The notes beneath the pieces are model-generated. The model was not told the origin of the DNA, searched no databases, and was given only the letters and a program-made list of their open reading frames with translations. Shown in pieces: positions 8,416 through 23,000 of a stretch of 64,000 bases of DNA. Each line of letters opens with the position of its first letter. Positions within the stretch are counted from its first letter, which is position 1. The DNA is from Kitagawia praeruptora. Taxonomy: Eukaryota > Streptophyta > Magnoliopsida > Apiales > Apiaceae. The stretch spans positions 1,870,001-1,934,000 of the forward strand of contig CM075353.1 in assembly GCA_037693485.1 (NCBI GenBank), read 5' to 3'. The position numbers and the translations under genes were made by a program.

Positions 8416-11056
8416 ATGTCTGGTTACAAGGATGGGAATACTAAAATTCCTATGCTCAAGAGAAACGAATATACTCTATGGAAAGTAAAGATGTTGCATC
8501 ATCTGGAAGCAACAGATCCTGATTATCTTGACAGAATCAGAGATGGACCTTTTGTTCCAACAAAGGTCGTTGGACAAGCAACTATTGATGGTGAGGTTGT
8601 TCCAGAACATACAGCAGAGGAGCCTAAGGGGGTGTTTGAAAGTTAGAGGTTTGGGATAAAATTAGAGGTTTGGGGGTAGATTAGTGGTTTGACCAAATGA
8701 AACCTCTAATGTGAGTGTTTGGTTGTTAGAGGTTTGAGTTAGAGGTTTGGGATCAAAAAGCTAATTTTGAAAAAGCTCATTTTAGGAGCTTTTTCAATTA
8801 GAGGTTTGCTATGTGTCACAAAAAGTTATTAAAAAAGCTATTTACCAAACACTTTTATTCAAAACAGCTAATTTCAATCCGCTAGTCAAAACAGCTAATT
8901 CAATCCGCTAGTCAAAACAGCTAATTCAATCCGCTATCAGCTAACAGCTATCAGCTAATTGCCAAACAGGGCCTAAATCTGAATGGTCAGATAAGGACAA
9001 GGAGAATGTTCTTAAAGATGCTAAAGTGAGAAACATATTATTCAACAGTCTTGATTCTGTTCTCACTAACTATGTTCTCTCTTATAAGACTGCTAAGGAT
9101 ATATGGGACAATCTTAAGGTTCACTGTGAAGGAACTAAGCTTGTTAGGAAGAACATGAGGACACTACTTATACAACAGTATGAGTACTTTGAATCCAAGT
9201 CTGGTGAGTCACTTACTGATACCTTTGATAGGTTTACAAAACTCATAAATGAGATGGCCATGCATGGTAAATATTATGACTTGGAGGATATGAATACTAA
9301 GTTCATGAAAGCCTTGCCTGATTTCTACAATGAGAAGATATCTGCAATTGAGGAAGCTAATGATCTGGATGAGATATCATTAGAGGCAGTGTATGGAAAA
9401 CTGAGGGCTTATGAACTTGACAAGCAGCAGAAGAAGAGCAGGAGTGAAGGAAAGATGAAAACGGTTGCACTTACTACTCAATCTGAATCAAAGAAGCTTC
9501 CAGAGGAACAACATGATGAGCCTGCTGAAAAGAACTCAAGGAAGAAGAAAAGCAAAGAAAGTTCTGAGTCAGAAACTACTGATATAGACTCTGATAACGG
9601 TGATTCTGAATCAGAGATGCAGGAACTCTTTGCTATGTTTGCTAAAGCTTTCAAGAAAGGAAGATTCAACAGGAGAAGATTTAGCAAAGGACCTTTTCAA
9701 AAGAAGGAGGAGAAGAAGGGTGACAAAGGCAAAAGTACAATTGTCAAGCTTGATAAGGCCAAGATCAAGTGCTTTAACTGCAGCGAGCTTGGACACTTTG
9801 CTAGTGAGTGTAAGAAGCCTAGGAATTCAGAAAAGGGCAATGCACTCATGGTCACACAGAAGGATTGGGCTGATTCCAGTGATTCTGAAGATGAATTGGA
9901 TTATGACAACATTGCATTGATGACAAATGTTTCAGACAAACCTGGATCTCCAAAGAAAACTTCTTCATCTTCTGTTAAGGTATCACTTCACTCTCTTGAT
10001 TCATTTGATAGCTTAAATTCTGATGAAATTAGATCTATCCATGCTGAGTTTAAGAATCTTATGACTAACTTTAGAATTCTTACTAGTGAAAGAGATGAAC
10101 TTAAGGTTAAGAATGATAAATTAGTTGATAGAAATAATTTTCTTCAATCTGAGTTAATTCAAATGGAAGGATACAAGTTAAGTTCTGATAAAGCTAAGCA
10201 TGATTATAGTGTTATTCTTGAAGCTTATGACTATGTCAGAAAAGAACTAGAAGAAGAGAGAGATGTGATTAAGACCATTAACAATTCTGGTAAAAAGACC
10301 ATAGAAATCTTTGAAAGTGGAATTCGTGGTAAGGTTAATGGTTTAGGTTTTGATAGGGCTAGACAAGAAGAAAAAGTAGCTATTGTCAATGATGATAGTA
10401 AAATAGAAGCTAGCACATCTAAATATGAAGGTAAGAAAATTGTTTCTGAACCTAATCATGTTAAATTTGTTGATTCAAAAGGTACCCCTATTGTACACAA
10501 AAGGATTAATAATAGTAATTCAGATGAGAAAGTGTTAGAGAAACCTAAGAATGTAAACATAGGGTTTCTGTCTAAGTCTCAGTTGAAACAGAGATTAGAT
10601 GGTCTTTCAGAGTCTAGCAAGATCAAGAGAAATAGGAATGGAAAAGAAGGTATTAACAAAGAGAATAATTACAAGAATGTACCTGATGTACCTAGGAAAA
10701 AATGCTATAAGTGTGGAAATCATAATCATTTGGCCCTAGACTGCAATCAAAAACCTTCTTAGAAAACTGAGTCCAGATTCCCCAAGACTCAGAAAATTCA
10801 ATACCAACCACAAAAAGCTTGTTATCATTGTGGTAGTTTACTTCATTCCATTTACATGTGTAGAGAATATCATGAACTGTATTATGACTATTATTCTCTG
10901 AAATCTGAAACACCTAGTCACAAACGGTTTATGAAATCAGAGTCTAAGGTTGACTCTGCAACATGTAAAGTAAAGGCAAAATCTTCAAAGCCTGTTGTTT
11001 CTAAATCTAGTAAGAAAGGATCCAATCAAAGTTGGCTCCTAAAAAATTCTAACTAG
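8416..11056 (+). pseudogene. gag: Copia A gag, broken
   Basis: It starts at ATG 8416. The capsid-like N-terminal region is split by a MITE (about 8629-8970) that shifts the frame, and reading resumes in the 9026-10762 frame. A CX2CX4HX4C zinc knuckle (9770-9811) is followed by an acidic and Lys-rich linker, a coiled-coil-like segment (about 10030-10300) and a second knuckle near 10702-10743. TAG at 10760-10762 stops the frame. It then continues with a third knuckle-like C-H-C group (about 10820-10860) and stops at TAG 11054-11056. Gag packages element RNA in virus-like particles. Two stops and the MITE mean no full protein. The pol frame that follows is offset by one. Confidence 0.88.
8629..8970. 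mobile_element. hAT-like MITE inside Copia A gag
   Basis: About 342 bp is inserted where the related gag is continuous. The left end is ggggtgtttg and the right end is caaacagg, an inverted pair of the tgtttg type seen in hAT MITEs. Flanks are gcctaag (8622-8628) and gcctaaa (8971-8977), a near-perfect 7-8 bp duplication. The right third holds three tandem copies of caattcaatccgctagtcaaaacagc-like units. The left half repeats ttagaggtttg at least six times. Confidence 0.8.
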
Positions 11057-11073
11057 TTACTTTTTGTTTGTAG

Positions 11074-14000
11074 GGCACAGGAAAGAAGCATTCAATTATC
11101 TTGGACAGTGGATGCTCTGGACATATGACTGGAAAGAAGTCCCTGCTTATAAAGTTTGAGAGGAAAGCTGGCCCAGTAATATCTTTTGGAGATGGCAACA
11201 AAGGAGAAACTCTGGGATATGGCTCAATTGTTTTGGGGAATGTCATCATAGAAAATGTAGCACTGGTTGAAGGCTTGAAACATACTCTTTTAAGCATAAG
11301 TCAACTGGGTGATAAAGGTTACAAATCAATCTTTGATAGAGAAGGATGCAAAATCTTGAATATGCAGAATGAAGATATTGTTTTAACTGGTCAAAGACAT
11401 GGTAACATATATGAAGCCAGCTTAAGTGATACATATAAAGGAATTGTTAGATGTCTCTACAGCAAAGCAACAAGTAATGAAAGCTGGAATTGGCACAAGA
11501 AACTCTCACATCTCAACTTCAAGAAGCTTAATCAACTTGTTAAGCATAATATGGTGAGAGGCCTACCTCAGGCAAATTATGTTCAAGATGGACTTTGTGA
11601 TACCTGTCAGCTTGGAAAACAAAGAAGAACCACTTTCAAGAGCAAGACTGAAAATTCAATTACTGAACCCTTTCACATGCTACATCTTGATCTGTTTGGT
11701 CCAGTAAACATTATGTTTATCAGCAACAAAAGATTTGCTCTAGTGATAGTGGATGATTTCACAAGGTTCACATGGGTGTTCTTTCTACACAAGAAGGATG
11801 AGGCTCCTCAGCAAATCATTGAACTTGTCAAGAATATTCAGAATAACTCTGAGTACAAAGTCAAAGTACTTAGGAGTGACAATGGTACAGAATTCAAGAA
11901 TTCTACAATGGAAGAGTATTGTGCGGACAATGGAATTACTCAACAGTTTTCTGCACCTGGTACACCTCAGCAGAATGGTGTAGTGGAAAGAAAGAACAGG
12001 ACTCTCATAGAGGCAGCAAGAACCATGCTTGCAGATGCAAAACTTCCAACCTATTTTTGGGCAAAAGCTATTAACACTGCATGTTTCACTCAAAACTGTA
12101 CCTTGGTAAATAGTTATGGAAAAACTCCCTATGAGATGATCAAAGGAAAGAAACCAAGAGTGAAATACTTTCACATCTTTGGATGCAAATGCTATGTCCT
12201 AAAAGTTCATCCAGAACAACTTGGAAAATTTGAAGCCAAATCGGATGAAGCAATCTTTCTAGGATATTCAGCATCTAAGGCCTTCAAAGTTTATAATCTC
12301 AGAACTCACATTGTTATGGAATCAATTCATGTTGCATTTGATGATAAGAAATTTGGAATTCTGCAAACTGATGAGAGCCATGACAAATTGGAATTTGAAA
12401 ATCTGAAGGATTCTGAGATACTCTCCAGTGATGATGAAGGTTCTCCAGAAGAAATTTCTATTGCTTCTCAAAGGAATGCTACTGTTAAGGGGGAGCAAAT
12501 AGATCAAAGAGAACACAGTGATCATCAGGAGCAGACTAGCTATTCAGAGTCTACTCCATCAGGAACTGATCTTTCAGAGTCTACTAATGAAAGATCAGTA
12601 ACTAGTAGCAGAGTGGAATTTACTGATTCTACTGATCAAGGTGGAGTTTTTGAAGGCAGAAAGAGTTCTTCTACAAGAGATACCACTAACTTAGGGGGAG
12701 AGACTAGCAGAGTCAATCTACCACCTATTAGAAAATGGACAAAGGATCATACTGAAGATTTGATTATTGGTGATCCAAATAGTGGTTTTCGAACTAGAAG
12801 ATCAATTCAAAATGAATGCTTGTATAGTTGCTTTCTCTCAAAGAATGAACCTAAGAAGGTTGAAGAAGCCTTACAGGATCCTGATTGTGACAGTCCCAAA
12901 TCCGGGGTCATGAATCTGGGCCATCACGGACCAACTTCCATTCAAAATCAATATCTCTTGGGGTTTTTTTTAATTAATACTTATGCAATTGACCCCACAG
13001 TAATACACACACACACACCAGTCATATGCTCAGAGAACAACATTCACCATAATAAAAGTTTAAAGTTGAAAGTTAAAAGAGTTATTACACACCAGGATCA
13101 TACTTAAGTACATTGTTGAATAACACTTCGACATGAAGCGTTTCAATAACCAAAAGTTTATTACATACTTTCATACTTATTTATACATAAGCCCTTGGAA
13201 CCCATCTGCCTCATCACTAGCTCCGGAATCAATGCTAACGAGCTCTCAGAAGGTCGCCTTCCCCCTACCCTCTTGCGGGGCATTCTGCGCAGTATCGGCA
13301 TACCTAACTGTATATAGATAAGTGGCAAGAGTGAGCTATAATAGCTCAGCAAGATAATATTGTAAACTAGAATTTATAATATAACCAAGTATACATATAT
13401 TTACATATGTAAGTGGTAACCAATTATGAACTTTAGGGGAGAATAAAACTCTTATTTAATAATACATCATCCACTTAATATTATAAGAAAGAAATCTAGG
13501 ATAATACAGTATCAGTTTCTCTTCTTAATAATATACAATCAATATGACCTTTCCATGTAATATTCCAAAGTAATATGAATACTTGAATAAATCTCTCACT
13601 ATCACCTTATCATTTCCTTCTTATGCAACAATTTATAAATTAATATAAAATCAGTTTCTCTTCATCTATAACAATAATTCTATCATTCATATCATTTTCT
13701 CTTTTCAGTATACCAATCTGACTTTATCATTGATTCTTTATTCAAATATTTTGGGGGTTTTCACTGTTGCCGAATACGTGAGGCACGATGATCAGTCGCC
13801 CTCCGTATCCGTCCCTTTTTACTACCGGTAGAAGGAGGAAGGTCCACCACTACATCCCCCTGGAGGAAGGTACACCACTACATCCTCCTTCGGCAACTTT
13901 TGGGCCGAATTAAAATATTGACTGCTGGACTGTGCAGCACACAGCCTCTTACGTTTTTTGTTGCTATCCCCCTTTTTGTCAAATCGTTATTCTACTTACT

Positions 14001-17000
14001 AAATATCATTCCACATTTCCATTTTCTCAATTTCGTTTCCACATATCATTTACTCATCTCATTTCCATTCTCGCACATTATTTCTATAAAATATATACAT
14101 AACATAATACTTTGATTATGATTCAGACATCTCTTTTATATTCAAGAATTCAAATATGCTTTTATATCCATAACATATTCCGTCTACTTAAAGAGTAGTA
14201 ATTAATAATCAAATAATATTTATAATACCACTAACACTAAAAAGAATATTTTTAATATAGTATTATAAACCATATAACCCTGGATAACAACTGATACCAT
14301 TCTTTTCCATATCTCTTTAGTTTCCCAAAATCAAGGAAATATATTCTTTGCAACATAACAACAATAGCATCATATATATATTCCATAATGTCATTTTTAT
14401 TCCAAGGATAAATAATCTTCAAAGTAGGGATAGAAAAATCTTGCCTCTGTTCCTGTATCCTGACAGTAAGGCTGGTCCCTCTTCCGGAGTTTCTATAAAC
14501 ACAAAAGGACCGTCATTAGAATATCACATCTCTTACTCACTACACTCTTGTATAACACTAACCTTGATACTTTAATATATGCCTAACGTATCACTATTAC
14601 CCCAAAGGTTCAAGAACTTAACCATGTATAAACTAAATCGAAGTTTCAGGGTTTTCACCATTTTCCCTAACGACCACCCTTAACTGTAAAAATTCTCAGA
14701 AAATATGGATTTCAAATTTTAATGCAAGGTCAACTGTCAAGGGTCCTCTGATCACCCTACTACACTATCCCAAAATTTCGTGGCTTAATAAAATGTCTAA
14801 GGATGGTAACTTTAACCTCAAAGTTGATACAATTACGTTTTCTCGGTTTTCGAACACCTTTCACTAAAACTGACTTTTCCCCTAAACCGTTCATCAGATT
14901 TTAACGCACCTTATATCAAAACGATCTATTAACTAAGCTCTATCATTTCATGGTCAATTGGTAACCTAGGCAGTGGGGTACCGTACGAATGCAGGGGTCA
15001 CAAAACAGGGCAGATTTCGTTCTAACGAAAATCGGACATTATAACGGCTATAATTTCATGCTTTCCAAAATCAAACTCCTCCAAAACCAATCATCAAACA
15101 CAATAATCATCACCTACACCATGTGGTCTTCATTACCAGCCATGGTTACACTCCCAAACTCCTTCCAAAATCAACTCAAACCACTTACAAACACTTATAA
15201 CATCATAAACATAACCTTTATACCACTAAATCACTAAACACAACAATATCCATCATAAACACAAAAGGGCAAGCATGTTTATACCTTCTTGAAGCTTTAT
15301 CAACACTTAATAATCCTTAGCTAGCCCTTAAACAACCTTACAATAGCTTGAATCAACTAAAAGAATCATAAAAACAATGTTAGTTCTTGAAACTACTATT
15401 CATCACTATTCATCCATCAACTTTGGAGATTTTATTACCTTACTAAATGGTGTTGGTTTGCTATGAAACTTTGTAGATGATCCTTTATAACCTCCAAGAG
15501 CCTCCATAATTTTTCCCTTGATTTAATCTTGATGTTAGCTAGGGTTTTTGATTTTGTTTTTCTCCTTTTTTCTTGTTTTTGCCGAATGGTGTGATGAGGG
15601 AGAAAGGAAGAGATTTTTTTGTGTTTTGTTTGATCTTATCTTGGCTAATTACTTGTTAACTTAGAGTCTTGTAGAAGCTTGCAAGATATTTGTGGTTAAA
15701 ACCATACTAAATTACTAATTTACCCCTTAAAACAAGTTAGTGGCATGTGACATCACCCTAATGACCTCATAATCTCTTTTCTTGTTTTTCTAAATATTAT
15801 GTTAATAATCTTGGTAAGTAAAAATGTGGTATGTATCCTTGTTATATTACTAATCTTGGTTGCTTAATCTCCATATTCGTCTAATTGTGGTTCGTTTCGA
15901 ATGTACCTCATTATCTCAGTGGTTTTGAAACCATTTACGAATCCAATTTCCCTTGGCATTCTCTTAACTTAATAATCCCTTGGTTAAATCTAAATTCAAT
16001 AATTCCTCAATATATAATTCTTATAATGTTTCCATGCTCCTTAATGTCCAATAGAAGCTTATTCGAAATCAAAATCCTCAAAATCCATGTTTCAGGAATT
16101 TCTGGAATCTATCGTCATTTCGAGTCACTTATTTCCATTGTACAACACTAATATGGTTTCTGTTTATTCATTTTATGTTTCCATTATAGAGTACCTATAT
16201 ACCATTTCTCTAAATCCTCGAAATTTACTATTCATGTAACCACTGTAGCATTACTGAAGTTAGGGTTATTACATCCTTCCCCCCTTAAAAGGATTCCGTC
16301 CCGGAATCACGTTAGAAATGTCCATAGATACCTTTTCATCTACACCTTATAACTTCTATATCACTTTCTCCATCCTTTTTCCTTCATAATATCTCTATCT
16401 TGTTTGCACAAAATACACCAACATAAACTTGCTTGTCATTCATCAACATCCCTCTTTTAGTTATGGGTATCGGCCACCACATTGGCCTCTCCTGAATGGT
16501 AGTGTATCTCACTTATGGTTTATCCCTATGTTGATCTCTATCATGACATAAAATATACATACTTCGCTCTTATTATATCTTGTCTCTGCAAAATCTTCCA
16601 GAAATCCGATTAGAATAAGATTCTTTGAAACAATTGTAAGAAAATATTACCTATAATATATATTTCCTGTTCGTATATAAACAAGTCTGTGGTTTACCCC
16701 CAAAATACTATTATTCTCCTTTTCATAGAATCTCTAACCCCTAACAGATACTAATTTTCCTTATCTAGATTATCAACCTACCTATACCATTCATTGACCA
16801 CATTGATTCCTAACCAAACATTTACACTAAAAATTTAAATACTAGAAAAATGTTCACCTGCATCTGTATCCGACTTTCTCAATGCCTCTCCTAAAGTCAT
16901 GTTATACACTCTAGCAGTAGGCCTGTTTGAAGCAGTCATGCTTTGTCCTGGTGCAGACGACCCACCAGAACGGCAATCTCTAGCAACATGTCCTAGTCTT

Positions 17001-20000
17001 CCACATTGATAACACTTTACATCACCCTTATCAGCTGATGGACATCTGTCCTGGTAATGCCCTTTCTGTCCACACTTAAAGCAAGTTACTCCTAACATCT
17101 TACACTCTCCGGTATGCTTTTTACCACACGTGTTGCAATCTGGCAATGGTGGTCGCGATTGATTAGACTGAAAGGTTCTTGTGGATCTACCACCCTGATT
17201 CACCGTCTCACTGGTAGTCTTATTATTCCCTGACTTTCCAAACTGGGGTTTTTGTCCTTTACCAAATTTGTTAAAGTAGCTTCCCTCACTTGAACCCCCC
17301 TTCTGACCCTCAAATTTCCTTTTCTTATTCTCTCGTCCTACTTGAGTCTGTTCACTCTCAGCTTCGATAATAGATGCCTTCTGAACTACCGCAGCATACT
17401 CCGTCAACTCAAATGGTGCCACTCTCGTTCGTAGCCATGGTTTCAATCCTTGTTGGAACCTTTTTGCTCTTTGTTCTTCAGTACGCACAAATTCAGGAAC
17501 AAATCTAGACAGTTCTGTAAATTTAGTTTCATACTCTGCCACTGATAGGTTTTCCTGTTTTAACTCTAGAAACTTTATTTCCATTTGGTTCTCCAGATAC
17601 CTAGGGGAATACTTTTCTAAGAACACCCTAGTGAAACGCTCCCAGGTTATCACTCCCGCTCCTTCTAGATTCTTTTTAGTTTCCCACCAGTAATTTGCCT
17701 CTCCCTTTAAGAGATAGGCTGCAAAAACTATTTTCTGGTCTTCCTCTATCCTCAGTATCTCAAAAGCTTTTTCCATCTCTTTTAACCAGGCTCTGGCTAC
17801 TACTGGGTTAACAGTTCCCTCAAACTCTGGGGGTTTTAGTGACTTAAAAGCACGAAAAGAGTTAGCTGCCTGGTTGGGAAGAACAGGTGGATGTGGCGGA
17901 TTCTGTGGATTAGCGAAATTCTGCCTCAATAGTTCCATAAATTGGTTAAAAGGGTCACCACCCTGATTTCCCTGTTGACCAGTCGATTCATCTTCTTCTT
18001 CCTCATGATCTTGTTCATTATGAGCGTTTTCACCCTGCCTATTATGACTTCCTTCCTCTCTCTCATTCTCCCTTGCATTCATTCTATTATTACGCTTAGG
18101 CGGCATGATTCTGTATATAACAATATTCTTCATTAATCACCCGAATTTAGGGTACAACATACATCATTTCCATATATTCACAATTATATCATTTGTTATC
18201 TTAATTATGCATCACAGTTAATATCTAGTTATAATACCACCTCATTAAATAAACTTATCACTTTTAGCATAATAACCTTTTCATTTAAGTCAATTACCTG
18301 TCATACATTAATAATTTCGAATCTCAACACTTAATATCAAAATATGATAAAATTAGGCAAAATACATAAACTTCATTAATTTACATAAATATTTTACAAC
18401 TTGGGTACAACGTCTTTTACTACTAATATCATACATCATAAAGTACAAGGTTCGAAACCCCAAAAGCATAACCATACACACTAACTCGATATAACAAAAG
18501 CACTACTAGCTGTCCTCTAATCAGACTGGGATTAAGACAGTAAACAACTAACCTAATCCCCAAAATGACATCTACAAGATTACTAGTCTGATTAGTATCC
18601 AAGACTACTACTCCTAATCATGGTAACGATGCCCTGATAACGTCTCTGATCTGCACTACCATAGTGGTGACTACATCAACTATCTGAGCCCTCCATACTG
18701 GATCCCCTCTGTCTCCCAACATCCTCCTAATCTCACCGAGTGCCCGCAGCTCGATACTAACTATGCCCAAAGACAACCCATCTGGTATCACACCTCCTCC
18801 TCCTCTCGCCCTATCTAACCTCTGTACAAGTGTATCTATAGTCCGACGGGACTCCTCCAGCTGTCCCTGTAGGGCAAAGTACTCTGACAAGAAAATAGCT
18901 GGCAACTGACCAGCTGGAAGTATAGGTGCCTCCTGAGGTGGCATAGCATCTGGGGGAGGTACATCTACAAGTGGAGGTGCATCTACTGGTGGAGGTGGTG
19001 GTGGTGCAAATGGTGGGGATGGAGGAACTGGCTCCGTGTCCGCATCCTCGGAAGGGTCCTCCTCCAACTCATCCTCTGACAAGATAAAGTGTCCCGGTGG
19101 AGTGAACTGCTCAACTGGGTCCTCAAAAGGGTCAGGGCTAGGTAGAGGAGATGGAACTGGCGATGGCACTGGGACAGGTGGGACAGGAGTAGGAGTCACG
19201 TGAATGTCCCTCCACTCAATCGGCTCCTCAGGTATAACAGATAACCTAGGCCTCTTACGCAAGGGCATCTCCTCCTCAGGAATATCCGACCGCACTCGGG
19301 AAGGACCGGCCCCATCAGGTCCTACATATGGTCTACCAGTGCATGGCACTATGGCCACATCATCCCTCTGTCTGCGCTCCTCTGCCTCCCCAAGTCTCAC
19401 TCTGATCTCGTGTCTCTCCATGGCCTCTGCGCGAACTCTCCTCCTGAGGTCAGTGATAGCATACTCTGGAACCTCTACACCTACCAGCAACAAGTCTCTA
19501 ATCTCCTGCTCGGGTAGTCCTAGCCACTGGGGGTCCTGACCCGGCTCACCCATCTCCACTCCCTATAATAAAACATAAAATTCTATTAGTAACGGTCTAT
19601 AAAATTATAAACAATACTTAAAATAAATACTACCTGCGATATACCACCCCTGAACTTGATGGAAGTTCAAAATTTTATATTATAAATGATACAATATTAT
19701 TATCACTCTTGTTCCTGAGCATTATGACTCTTAGCTCTGATACCAAACTGTGACAGCCCCAAATCCGGGGTCATGAATCTGGGCCATCACGGACCAACTT
19801 CCATTCAAAATCAATATCTCTTGGGGGGTTTTTTTTTTAATTAATACTTATGCAATTGACCCCACAGTAATACACACACACACACCAGTCATATGCTCAG
19901 AGAACAACATTCACCATAATAAAAGTTTAAAGTTGAAAGTTAAAAGAGTTATTACACACCAGGATCATACTTAAGTACATTGTTGAATAACACTTCGACA

Positions 20001-23000
20001 TGAAGCATTTCAACAACCAAAAGTTTATTACATGCTTTCATACTTATTTATACATAAGCCCTTGGAACCCATCTGCCTCATCACTACCTCCGGAATCGAT
20101 GCTAACGAGCTCTCAGAAGGTCGCCTTCCCCCTACCCTCTTGCGGGGCGTTCTGCGCAGTATCGGCATACCTAGCTGTATATAGATAAGTGGCAAGAGTG
20201 AGCTATAATAGCTCCGCAAGATAATATTGTAAACTAGAATTTATAATATAACCAAGTATACATATATTTACATATGTAAGTGGTAACCAATTATGAACTT
20301 TAGGGGAGAATAAAACTCTTATTTAATAATACATCATCCACTTAATATTATAAGAAAGAAATCTAGGATAATACAGTATCAGTTTCTCTTCTTAATAATA
20401 TACAATCAATATGACCTTTCCATGTAATATTCCAAAGTAATATGAATACTTGAATAAATCTCTCACTATCACCTTATCATTTCCTTCTTATGCAACAATT
20501 TATAAATTAATATAAAATCAGTTTCTCTTCATCTATAACAATAATTCTATCATTCATATCATTTTCTCTTTTCAGTATACCAATCTGACTTTATCATTGA
20601 TTCTTTATTCAAATATTTTGGGGGTTTTCACTGTTGCCGAATACGTGAGGCACGATGATCAGTCGCCCTCCGTATCCGTCCCTTTTTACTACCGGTAGAA
20701 GGAGGAAGGTCCACCACTACATCCCCCTGGAGGAAGGTACACCACTACATCCTCCTTCGGCAACTCTTGGGCCGAATTAAAATATTGACTGCTGGACTAT
20801 GCAGCACACAGCCTCTTACGTTTTTTGTTGCTATCCCCCTTTTTGTCAAATCGTTATTCTACTTACTAAATATCATTCCACATTTCCATTTTCTCACTTT
20901 CGTTTCCACATATCATTTACTCATCTCATTTCCATTCTCGCACATTATTTCTATAAAATATATACATAACATAATACTTTGATTATGATTCAGACATCTC
21001 TTTTATATTCAAGAATTCAAATATGCTTTTATATCCATAACATATTCCGTCTACTTAAAGAGTAGTAATTAATAATCAAATAATATTTATAATACCACTA
21101 ACACTAAAAAGAATATTTTTAATATAGTATTATAAACCATATAACCCTGGATAACAACTGATACCATTCTTTTCCATATCTCTTTAGTTTCCCAAAATCA
21201 ATGAAATATATTCTTTGCAACATAACAACAATAGCATCATATATATATTCCATAATGTCATTTTTATTCCAAGGATAAATAATCTTCAAAGTAGGGATAG
21301 AAAAATCTTGCCTCTGTTCCTGTATCCTGACAGTAAGGCTGGTCCCTCTTCCGGAGTTTCTATAAACACAAAAGGACCGTCATTAGAATATCACATCTCT
21401 TACTCACTACACTCTTGTATAACACTAACCTTGATACTTTAATATATGCCTAACGTATCACTATTACCCCAAAGGTTCAAGAACTTAACCATGTATAAAC
21501 TAAATCGAAGTTTCAGGGTTTTCACCATTTTCCCTAACGACCACCCTTAACTGTAAAAATTCTCAGAAAATATGGATTTCAAATTTTAATGCAAGGTCAA
21601 CTGTCAAGGGTCCTCTGATCACCCTAATACACTATCCCAAAATTTCGTGGCTTAATAAAATGTCTAAGGATGGTAACTTTAACCTCAATGTTGATACAAT
21701 TACGTTTTCTCGGTTTTCGAACACCTTTCACTAAAACTGACTTTTCTCCTAAACCGTTCATCAGATTTTAACGCACCTTATATCAAAACGATCTATGAAC
21801 TAAGCTCTATCATTTCATGGTCAATTGGTAACCTAGGCAGTGGGGTACCGTACGAATGCAGGGGTCACAAAACAGGGCAGATTTCGTTCTAACGAAAATC
21901 GAACATTATAACGGCTATAATTTCATGCTTTCCAAAATCAAACTCCTCCAAAACCAATCATCAAACACAATAATCATCACCTACACCATGTGGTCTTCAT
22001 TACCAGCCATGGTTACACTCCCAAACTCCTTCCAAAATCAACTCAAACCACTTACAAACACTTATAACATCATAAACATAACCTTTATACCACTAAATCA
22101 CTAAACACAACAATATCCATCATAAACACAAAAGGGCAAGCATGTTTATACCTTCTTGAAGCTTTATCAACACTTAATAATCCTTATCTAGCCCTTAAAC
22201 AACCTTACAATAGCTTGAATCAACTAAAAGAATCATAAAAACAATGTTAGTTCTTGAAACTACTATTCATCACTATTCATCCATCAACTTTGGAGATTTT
22301 ATTACCTTACTAAATGGTGTTGGTTTGCTATGAAACTTTGTAGATGATCCTTTCTAACCTCTAAGAGCCTCCATAATTTTTCCCTTGATTTAATCTTGAT
22401 GTTAGCTAGGGTTTTTGATTTTGTTTTTCTCCTTTTTTCTTGTTTTTGCCGAATGGTGTGATGAGGGAGAAAGGAAGAGATTTTTTTGTGTTTTGTTTGA
22501 TCTTATCTTGGCTAATTACTTGTTAACTTAGAGTCTTGTAGAAGCTTGCAAGATATTTGTGGTTAAAACCATACTAAATTACTAATTTACCCCTTAAAAC
22601 AAGTTAGTGGCATGTGACATCACCCTAATGACCTCATAATCTCTTTTCTTGTTTTTCTAAATATTATGTTAATAATCTTGGTAAGTAAAAATGTGGTATG
22701 TATCCTTGTTATATTACTAATCTTGGTTGCTTAATCTCCATATTCGTCTAATTGTGGTTCGTTTCGAATGTACCTCATTATCTCAGTGGTTTTGAAACCA
22801 TTTACGAATCCAATTTCCCTTGGCATTCTCTTAACTTAATAATCCCTTGGTTAAATCTAAATTCACTAATTCCTCAATATATAATTCTTATAATGTTTCC
22901 ATGCTCCTTAATGTCCAATAGAAGCTTATTCGAAATCAAAATCCTCAAAATCCATGTTTCAGGAATTTCTGGAATCTATCGTCATTTCGAGTCACTTATT

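Noticed and set aside
11041..11052. A AAA AAT slippery site for a -1 shift in Copia A
   Set aside because: A -1 shift there meets a stop (11050-11052) before the pol frame opens at 11074.
14348..14575. ORFs repeated at 14348 and 21215 (and other pairs) as a possible gene family
   Set aside because: They are the same non-coding sequence in the two Gypsy1 LTRs, not conserved genes.
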